In this document: piece after piece, positions 22,996 through 28,545 of the stretch | Layout: every line of letters begins with the position of its first letter | How positions within the stretch are numbered: position 1 is the stretch's first letter | Assembly: GCF_000193735.1 (NCBI RefSeq) | Contig: NZ_AEPF01000117.1 | Coordinates: 1-28,545 of the forward strand | Length of the DNA stretch: 28,545 nt | Direction: 5' to 3' | Source: Neisseria sicca 4320 | GTDB taxonomy: Bacteria > Pseudomonadota > Gammaproteobacteria > Burkholderiales > Neisseriaceae | Program-made: the position numbers and the translations under genes | The notes under the pieces: generated by a model | The model's database searches: none | What the model saw: the letters and a program-made list of their open reading frames with translations, nothing else | What the model was told of the DNA's origin: nothing

Positions 22996-23472
22996 ATGAA
23001 ACCGCTATTTGCCGCATTGTCCGTCGCCTTTCTGCTCGGTATGACCGTCAGCGTTCACGCTGCGGAACAGGCCAAACCTACCGACCGCAGCGTCCAAGTG
23101 TACAAAAAAGCCGACTTGGCGGAGTGGAACCGCGAGAACGCAGCCGGAGGCAAAGGCCCGCTGCTCGGCCGCTTCGCCTTCAACCGCCACCAAACTGCCG
23201 CCCAAGACGCGTTCAGAGAAATCGGTTGGCTGACCCTGCCGCCGGGCGCATCCATCGGCGAACACAAACACACCGACAACGAAGACGTTTACATCATCGT
23301 ATCGGGCAAAGGCGTGTTTACCGACAGCACGGGCAAACAGACACAAGTCGGCGCCGGCGACATCACCATCGCCCGCCCCGGACAGTCTCATGCGCTGAAA
23401 AACATCGGCAAAGAGCCGCTGGTCTTCCTTGACCTGATTGCCGAAACCGCCGCCGCCCAAGCTGCCAAATAG
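22996..23472 (+). CDS. Secreted cupin-domain protein
   Basis: This 158-residue protein has a signal peptide ending VSVHA, so it is probably periplasmic. One cupin barrel shows both motifs. Motif 1 is GASIGEHKHTDNEDVYIIVSGKG with metal ligands His, His and Glu. Motif 2 is GDITIARPGQSHALKNIG with the last ligand His. The C-terminus is Ala-rich. The start at 22996 sits 7 bases after GGAG; the adjacent ATG at 22993 is equally in frame. Substrate and reaction are unknown. A DUS-pair terminator follows. Confidence 0.85.
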   Translation: MKPLFAALSVAFLLGMTVSVHAAEQAKPTDRSVQVYKKADLAEWNRENAAGGKGPLLGRFAFNRHQTAAQDAFREIGWLTLPPGASIGEHKHTDNEDVYIIVSGKGVFTDSTGKQTQVGAGDITIARPGQSHALKNIGKEPLVFLDLIAETAAAQAAK

Positions 23473-23487
23473 CAGTCATCAAACCGT

Positions 23488-23533
23488 AAAGGTCGTCTGA
23501 AAACCATATTGCGTTTTCAGACGACCTTTTTTT
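23488..23533 (+). terminator. DUS-pair terminator of the cupin gene
   Basis: AAAGGTCGTCTGAAAAC (23488-23504) pairs exactly with its inverted copy (23513-23529), 8-nt loop and T-run. Confidence 0.88.
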
Positions 23534-23721
23534 GCTGTTTAAGCAACATGATACTTTCCGAGTAAACGGCGGGAGGATTCGGTGTCGCTGTTTTCATCTT
23601 TCTTATCATTTTCAATATTTTGGGTTTCAGATAACCTTTGGTTTTTTCGGTTTTGCGCTGTCTGTGTGGGCTTTGGCTTTCGCTTATTGATCCGCCAAAG
23701 CCAAGTCGTTTTTTCAAATTC
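23534..23721. other. Spacer upstream of the znuD promoter
   Basis: No gene. It holds a degenerate DUS (about 23625) and an inverted repeat TTGGCTTT (23673-23680) / AAAGCCAA (23697-23704). Confidence 0.5.
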
Positions 23722-23752
23722 TTGTCATATTAATAATGTGATGTTATATAAT
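23722..23752 (+). promoter_or_regulatory. znuD promoter
   Basis: TTGTCA (23722-23727), a 19-bp spacer and TATAAT (23747-23752), 35 bases before the start codon. The -10 is inside the Zur box. Confidence 0.65.
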
Positions 23753-23756
23753 AACA
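23742..23756. promoter_or_regulatory. Zur box
   Basis: TGTTATATAATAACA has perfect 6-bp inverted arms around ATA and fits the neisserial Zur operator TGTTAT-N3-ATAACA. Zinc-loaded Zur bound here would cover the -10 and repress znuD when zinc is plentiful. Confidence 0.88.
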
Positions 23757-23786
23757 ATTTATTTGAAATATGACGGGAAACCAAAA

Positions 23787-26075
23787 ATGACACAGACCAC
23801 ACTCAAACCCATTGTTTTAGCATTACTGATCATCAATCTTCCAGCTGTCGCCCAAGCGCATGAAACGGAGCAGACGGTGGACTTGGAAACGGTCAACGTC
23901 GTCGGCAAAAGCCGTCCGCGCGCCACTTCGGGGCTGCTGCACAGTTCGACTGCCTCCGACAAAATTATCAGCGGCGATACGTTGCGGCAAAAAGCCGTCA
24001 ATCTCGGCGACGCGCTCAACGGCGTGCCGGGCGTCCATGCTTCGCAATACGGCGGCGGCGCGTCCGCGCCTGTGATACGCGGGCAGACGGGCAGACGGAT
24101 TAAAGTGTTGAACCATCACGGAGAAACCGGCGACATGGCGGATTTCTCGCCCGACCATGCCCTGATGGTGGACACCGCTTTGTCGCAACAGGTCGAAATC
24201 CTGCGCGGGCCGGTAACGCTGTTGTACAGCTCGGGCAATGTGGCGGGCTTGGTGGATGTTGCCGACGGAAAAATCCCCGAAAAAATGCCTGAAAACGGCG
24301 TATCGGGCGAACTGGGGTTGCGCTTGAGCAGCGGCAATTTAGAAAAACTCACGTCCGGCGGCATCAACGTCGGATTGGGCAAAAACTTCGTGTTGCACAC
24401 GGAAGGGCTGTACCGAAAATCGGGCGACTATGCCGTACCGCGTTACCGCAAGGAAGAAGGTCGTCTGAAACGCCTGCCCGACAGCCATGCTGATTCGCAA
24501 ACGGGCAGCATCGGCCTGTCTTGGGTGGGCGAGAAAGGCTTTATCGGCGCGGCGTACAGCGACCGTCGCGACCGCTACGGTCTGCCTGCGCACAGCCATC
24601 TCTACGACGACTGCCACGCCGACATCATCTGGCAGAAAAGCTTGATTAACAAACGCTATTTGCAGCTTTATCCGCACCTGTTGACCGAAGAAGACGTCGA
24701 TTACGACAATCCGGGCTTAAGCTGCGGCTTCCACGACGACGATAATGCACACGCGCATACCCACAGCGGCAGACCGTGGATAGACCTGCGCAACAAACGC
24801 TACGAAATCCGCGCCGAATGGAAGCAGCCGCTCCCCGGTTTCGAAGCCCTGCGCGTGCACCTGAATCGCAACGACTACCGCCACGACGAAAAAGCGGGCG
24901 ATGCAGTGGAAAACTTCTTCAAAAACAAAACGCAAAATGCCCGCATCGAATTGCGCCACCTGCCCATAGGTCGTCTGAAAGGCAGTTGGGGCGTGCAATA
25001 CCTGACCCAAAAATCCAGCGCGCTTTCCGCCATTCCCGAAACCGTCCAACAGCCGATGCTGATCGACAACGATGTGCATCATTACAGCTTTTTCGGCGTA
25101 GAACAGGCAAATTGGGACAACTTCTCGCTTGAAGGCGGCGTGCGCGTGGAAAAACAAAAAGCCGCCATCCAGTACGACAAAGCCCTGATTGATCGGGAAA
25201 ACTACTACAACCAACCCCTGCCCGACCTCGGCGCGCACCGCCAAACCGCCCGCTCGTTCGCGCTTTCCGGCAACTGGTATTTCTCGCCCCAACACAAACT
25301 CAGCCTGACCGCCTCCCATCAGGAACGCCTGCCGTCAACGCAAGAGCTGTACGCGCACGGCAAACACGTCGCCACCAACACCTTTGAAGTCGGCAACAAA
25401 CACCTCAACAAAGAGCGTTCCAACAATATCGAACTTGCGCTGGGCTATGAAGGCGACCGCTGGCAATACAATCTGGCACTCTACCGCAACCGCTTCGGCA
25501 ACTACATCTACGCCCAAACCCTCAACGACGGACGCGGTCCCAAATCTATCGAAGACGACAGTGAAATGAAGCTCGTGCGCTACAACCAATCCGGCGCAGA
25601 CTTCTACGGCGCGGAAGGAGAAATCTTCTTCAAACCCACGCCGCGCTACCGCATCGGACTGTCCGGCGACTACGTCAGAGGTCGTCTGAAAAACCTTCCG
25701 TCGCTGCCCGGCAGGGAAGACGCCTACGGCAACCGCCCACTCATTGCCCAAGCCGACCAAAACGCCCCGCGCGTTCCCGCCGCACGGCTCGGCCTCCACC
25801 TGAATGCCGCGCTGACCGACCGCATCGATGCCCATCTCGACTACTACCGCGTGTTTGCCCAAAACAAACTCGCCCGCTACGAAACGCGTACGCCCGGACA
25901 CCATATGCTTAACCTCGGTGCAAACTACCGCCGCCGCACCGGCTACGGCGAGTGGAATTGGTATGTCAAAGCAGACAACCTGTTCAACCAATCCGTTTAC
26001 GCCCACAGCAGCTTCCTGTCCGACACCCCGCAAATGGGACGCAGCTTCACCGGCGGCGTGAACTTTAAGTTTTAA
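23787..26075 (+). CDS. znuD: TonB-dependent zinc receptor ZnuD
   Basis: This 762-residue outer-membrane receptor imports zinc using TonB energy. It has a signal peptide (1-24, ending AVAQA), then HETEQTVDLETVNVVGK with a TonB-box-like ETVNVVG, a plug domain (about 45-160) with VIRGQTGRRIKVL and EILRGPVTLLYSSG, and a 22-strand barrel ending in GGVNFKF with terminal Phe. A His/Asp/Cys-rich loop (CHADI... CGFHDDDNAHAHTHSG) is the zinc-capture loop described in meningococcal ZnuD. The sequence matches that protein closely as I recall it. ATG 23787 follows GGGAAA; the TTG at 23763 is too near the Zur box. Three exact DUS lie inside, all read Gly-Arg-Leu-Lys. A hairpin terminator follows. Confidence 0.96.
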   Translation: MTQTTLKPIVLALLIINLPAVAQAHETEQTVDLETVNVVGKSRPRATSGLLHSSTASDKIISGDTLRQKAVNLGDALNGVPGVHASQYGGGASAPVIRGQTGRRIKVLNHHGETGDMADFSPDHALMVDTALSQQVEILRGPVTLLYSSGNVAGLVDVADGKIPEKMPENGVSGELGLRLSSGNLEKLTSGGINVGLGKNFVLHTEGLYRKSGDYAVPRYRKEEGRLKRLPDSHADSQTGSIGLSWVGEKGFIGAAYSDRRDRYGLPAHSHLYDDCHADIIWQKSLINKRYLQLYPHLLTEEDVDYDNPGLSCGFHDDDNAHAHTHSGRPWIDLRNKRYEIRAEWKQPLPGFEALRVHLNRNDYRHDEKAGDAVENFFKNKTQNARIELRHLPIGRLKGSWGVQYLTQKSSALSAIPETVQQPMLIDNDVHHYSFFGVEQANWDNFSLEGGVRVEKQKAAIQYDKALIDRENYYNQPLPDLGAHRQTARSFALSGNWYFSPQHKLSLTASHQERLPSTQELYAHGKHVATNTFEVGNKHLNKERSNNIELALGYEGDRWQYNLALYRNRFGNYIYAQTLNDGRGPKSIEDDSEMKLVRYNQSGADFYGAEGEIFFKPTPRYRIGLSGDYVRGRLKNLPSLPGREDAYGNRPLIAQADQNAPRVPAARLGLHLNAALTDRIDAHLDYYRVFAQNKLARYETRTPGHHMLNLGANYRRRTGYGEWNWYVKADNLFNQSVYAHSSFLSDTPQMGRSFTGGVNFKF
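24458..24469 (+). repeat. DUS inside znuD, first
   Basis: Exact AGGTCGTCTGAA read Gly-Arg-Leu-Lys in RKEEGRLKRLPDSH, a loop that appears a few residues longer than the meningococcal version. Confidence 0.9.
24968..24979 (+). repeat. DUS inside znuD, second
   Basis: Exact 12-mer read Gly-Arg-Leu-Lys at a barrel turn (PIGRLKGSWG). Confidence 0.9.
25679..25690 (+). repeat. DUS inside znuD, third
   Basis: Exact 12-mer read Gly-Arg-Leu-Lys in VRGRLKNLPSL. Confidence 0.9.
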
Positions 26076-26090
26076 GGGGCGATAGACAAG

Positions 26091-26127
26091 AGAAAAGGTT
26101 TTCAGACGACCTCTGAAAACCTTTTCT
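26091..26127 (+). terminator. Half-DUS hairpin terminator of znuD
   Basis: AGAAAAGGTTTTCAGA (26091-26106) and its exact inverted copy (26112-26127) form a 16-bp stem with loop CGACC. A single DUS on the minus strand (26100-26111) spans the left arm and loop, so only one DUS is present. Confidence 0.75.
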
Positions 26128-26528
26128 ATTCATCCCTTCATGTCATCCCAATCATTTGACTTCCGTCAAAGGAAATTGTTTTCATCCGTCTGATTTCACT
26201 ATTAATCCAGCCTTTCCGCGCTCGTCATAAACCTTTGTAAACCAAATCATCCGACAGGTATCCGATATTCCTCTCTCCCTTCGTCCCAAACATCCCCCTG
26301 CCCTACCGTCTTCCATACATGAAATTTTTTTCCAAATAATATATACAGTTACCCCAAACACACCCGCCGCCCTAGATTTAAAAAAATTCCACATAAAACA
26401 ATACGGTTACTCCTCTCCAAACTCTGTTCACAAGTAGTTTCTTAAAGTATGATAAGCCTGTCTCCGGCCAGCATTTCCACCGGAATCAGGCTTCCAAACA
26501 AATCCAACCTCAACTCGGAGTAAACATC
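26128..26528. other. 401-bp spacer and leader of amylosucrase
   Basis: No gene. It contains an inverted repeat TTTGAC-TTCC-GTCAAA (26155-26170), an A+T-rich middle, a candidate -10 TATGAT (26448-26453) and a leader hairpin at 26454-26493. Confidence 0.5.
26454..26493 (+). promoter_or_regulatory. Hairpin in the amylosucrase leader
   Basis: AAGCCTG (26454-26460) pairs with CAGGCTT (26487-26493), and TCCGG (26463-26467) with CCGGA (26480-26484), leaving a 2x2 internal loop and a 12-nt apical loop. No T-run follows. It starts just after a candidate -10 and ends 35 bases before the ATG. Confidence 0.45.
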
Positions 26529-28439
26529 ATGTTGACCCAGACCCAACAGGTCGATTTGACCCTGCATCATCTCAAAGAGCGCGCCTTGGCAGAATACAGC
26601 CCCCAGCAGCGTGCGACCGTCGAAGCTTCCGAAGACTGGAAACAGTTTGACAGGCGTTTGAACGAGCATTTTCCCAAGCTGATGCACGAGCTGGACAACG
26701 TTTACAACGACAACGAAGCCGTCCTGCCCATGCTGGAACAACTGATTGCACAAGCATGGCAAAGCTATTCCCTACGCGACAAGTCTCTGAAAGCCATTGA
26801 TGCCGCACGCGAGAGCGATCCCGATTGGATTTTGTCTAACAAACAGGTCGGCGGCGTGTGCTATGTCGATTTGTTTGCGGGCGATTTGAAAGGCTTGAAA
26901 GCTAAAATCCCTTATTTTCAAGAGCTGGGGCTGACTTATCTGCACATGATGCCCCTGTTTAAATGCCCTGAAGGCAAAAGCGATGGCGGCTATGCAGTCA
27001 GCAGCTACCGCGACGTCAATCCGGCTTTGGGTACGATAGACGACTTGCGCGATGTTATTGCCGCGCTGCACGAAGCGGGCATTTCCGCCGTCGTCGATTT
27101 CATCTTCAACCACACGTCCAACGAACACGAATGGGCGAAAGGCTGCGCCGCCGGCGATCCGCTTTTCGACAATTTCTACTATATTTTCCCCGACCGCTGG
27201 ATGCCCGACCAATACGACCGTACCCTGCGCGAAATCTTCCCCGACCAGCATCCGGGCGGATTCTCCCAATTAGAAGACGGACGCTGGGTATGGACGACGT
27301 TCAATTCCTTCCAATGGGATTTGAATTACAGCAATCCTTGGGTGTTCCGCGCCATGGCGGGCGAAATGATGTTCCTCGCCAATCTGGGCGTTGACATCCT
27401 GCGTATGGACGCCGTTGCCTTCATTTGGAAACAAATGGGCACTTGCTGCGAAAACCTGCCGCAAGCCCATGCCTTAATCCGCGCATTCAACGCCGTCATG
27501 CGCATCGCTGCACCTGCCGTGTTCTTCAAATCCGAAGCCATCGTCCACCCCGACCAAGTCGTTCAATACATCGGACAAGACGAATGCCAAATCGGCTACA
27601 ACCCGCTGCAAATGGCATTGTTGTGGAACACCCTCGCCACCCGCGAGGTCAACCTGCTCCACCAAGCCCTTTCCTACCGCCACAACCTGCCCGACCATAC
27701 CGCATGGGTCAACTACGTCCGCAGCCATGACGACATCGGCTGGACGTTTGCCGACGAAGACGCATCGCAATTCGGCATCCACGGCTACGACCACCGCCAA
27801 TTCCTCAACCGCTTCTTCGTCAACCATTTCGACGGCAGCTTCGCGCGCGGCGTCCCCTTCCAATACAACCCCGACACCGGCGACTGCCGCGTCAGCGGTA
27901 CTGCCGCCGCCTTGGCAGGTTTGGCACAACACGACCCACACGCCGTTGACCGCATCAAACTCTTGTACAGCATCGCCCTGAGTACCGGCGGTCTGCCCCT
28001 GATCTATCTCGGCGACGAAGTCGGCACGCTCAACGACGACGACTGGTCAAGCGACAGCAATAAGAGCGACGACAGCCGCTGGGCGCACCGTCCGCGTTAC
28101 AACGCCGAGTTGTACGAACAACGCCACGACGCATCCATCGCAGCTGGACAAATCTATCAAGGCCTGCGCCACATGATAGACATCCGCCAAAACAACCCGC
28201 GCTTGGGCGGCGGCCGTCTGGTTACCTTCAACACCAACAACAAACACATCATCGGCTACATCCGCAACAACGCGCTTTTGGCGTTCGGCAACTTCAGCGA
28301 ACACCCGCAGACCATCAGCGCGCACACCCTGCAAGCCATGCCCGCCCGCGCCAAAGACCTCATCAGCGGCGAGACCGTGGCACTGAATCAGGATTTGGTG
28401 CTGCGCCCCTACCAAGTGATGTGGCTCGAAATTGCCTGA
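26529..28439 (+). CDS. ams: Amylosucrase (GH13)
   Basis: This 636-residue glucansucrase makes an alpha-1,4-glucan from sucrose and releases fructose. Its length equals that of N. polysaccharea amylosucrase. The order is an N-terminal helical domain (about 1-95), the (beta/alpha)8 barrel with D294 (nucleophile, LRMDAVAF), E336 (acid/base, FFKSEA) and H400/D401 (RSHDDIGW), the inserted B and B' domains including FPDQHPGGFSQLEDGRWVW, and a C-terminal beta domain ending YQVMWLEIA. These residues are eight higher than the published crystal numbering. There is no signal peptide; the enzyme is generally cell-released or cytoplasmic. The ribosome site is CGGAGT. The gene is monocistronic and bounded by a DUS terminator. 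Amylosucrase is a trait of commensal, not pathogenic, Neisseria. Confidence 0.97.
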   Translation: MLTQTQQVDLTLHHLKERALAEYSPQQRATVEASEDWKQFDRRLNEHFPKLMHELDNVYNDNEAVLPMLEQLIAQAWQSYSLRDKSLKAIDAARESDPDWILSNKQVGGVCYVDLFAGDLKGLKAKIPYFQELGLTYLHMMPLFKCPEGKSDGGYAVSSYRDVNPALGTIDDLRDVIAALHEAGISAVVDFIFNHTSNEHEWAKGCAAGDPLFDNFYYIFPDRWMPDQYDRTLREIFPDQHPGGFSQLEDGRWVWTTFNSFQWDLNYSNPWVFRAMAGEMMFLANLGVDILRMDAVAFIWKQMGTCCENLPQAHALIRAFNAVMRIAAPAVFFKSEAIVHPDQVVQYIGQDECQIGYNPLQMALLWNTLATREVNLLHQALSYRHNLPDHTAWVNYVRSHDDIGWTFADEDASQFGIHGYDHRQFLNRFFVNHFDGSFARGVPFQYNPDTGDCRVSGTAAALAGLAQHDPHAVDRIKLLYSIALSTGGLPLIYLGDEVGTLNDDDWSSDSNKSDDSRWAHRPRYNAELYEQRHDASIAAGQIYQGLRHMIDIRQNNPRLGGGRLVTFNTNNKHIIGYIRNNALLAFGNFSEHPQTISAHTLQAMPARAKDLISGETVALNQDLVLRPYQVMWLEIA

Positions 28440-28462
28440 TGATTGAGGCGGCTTAAAAACGC

Positions 28463-28510
28463 AAAGGTCGTCTGAAAACCGGTATTGTCCGTTTTCAGAC
28501 GACCTTTTTT
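28463..28510 (+). terminator. DUS-pair terminator of amylosucrase
   Basis: AAAGGTCGTCTGAAAAC (28463-28479) pairs exactly with its inverted copy (28491-28507), 11-nt loop and T-run. Confidence 0.88.
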
Positions 28511-28545
28511 AAAATATCCGGCATCAAACCTGCCCAAGCGATGAT

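Noticed and set aside
26182..26394. 70-codon minus-strand frame before amylosucrase
   Set aside because: No ribosome site and no coding character.
1..28545. CRISPR array, prophage, or toxin-antitoxin and defence genes
   Set aside because: No regularly spaced repeats other than DUS and CREE, and no integrase, phage or defence-type proteins seen on either strand.

Overview
The window is chromosomal DNA of a commensal Neisseria. About two dozen copies of the 12-mer AGGTCGTCTGAA or its complement are scattered through it. This is the DNA uptake sequence (DUS) dialect associated with the mucosa/sicca/subflava-type commensals, not the meningococcal ATGCCGTCTGAA form. Most copies sit in inverted pairs that form the transcription terminators. 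Three Correia repeat enclosed elements (CREE), a Zur-boxed ZnuD receptor and an amylosucrase nearly identical in sequence layout to the N. polysaccharea enzyme point the same way. I cannot name the species from this window.

Layout. 1-1219: the 3' end of an unrecognised gene, a CREE, then tRNA-Ser(GGA) and two tandem tRNA-Leu(CAG) genes on the minus strand. 1252-4496: RNase R (rnr), and mobA facing it. 4564-7197: a palindrome and an FNR-like site, then the nitrate/nitrite two-component pair narQ-narP. 7413-10632: dsbD, ung and a YbhB/PEBP-family gene, each followed by a DUS-pair terminator. 10852-12066 (minus): an RTX calcium-binding repeat gene broken by at least four frameshifts, all at or beside short homopolymers. 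12325-14471: adhC-fghA, a glutathione-dependent formaldehyde detoxification operon. It has a MerR-type promoter, no DUS and a non-DUS terminator, it is flanked by a 15-bp direct repeat, and it resembles the Haemophilus operon; I infer horizontal acquisition. 14522-14904: insertion-sequence and CREE debris. 15061-17096 (minus): ppiB and a DASS-family anion transporter. 17547-18314: aroD, followed by a full-length CREE. 18613-20795 (minus): lptF-lptG. 20963-22372: pepA, divergent from lptF. 22479-23472: a SnoaL-like protein (minus) and a secreted cupin (plus). 23722-26075: znuD with its Zur box over the -10. 26454-28439: amylosucrase with a hairpin leader.

Functionally this is mostly housekeeping: RNA decay, envelope biogenesis, periplasmic thiol transfer, DNA repair and the shikimate pathway. 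Niche functions are nitrate sensing, formaldehyde/nitrosothiol defence, zinc capture and sucrose-to-glucan conversion. I see no clearly novel multi-gene system. The most interesting signals are the eroded RTX gene, the apparently imported adhC-fghA cassette with its MerR operator and flanking repeats, a three-residue gap in the nucleotide-binding loop of MobA, the constant reading frame in which DUS are tolerated inside genes (Gly-Arg-Leu-Lys forward, Ser-Asp-Asp-Leu reverse), face-to-face promoters sharing a -10 region between rnr and tRNA-Leu, and several unexplained palindromes and leader hairpins.
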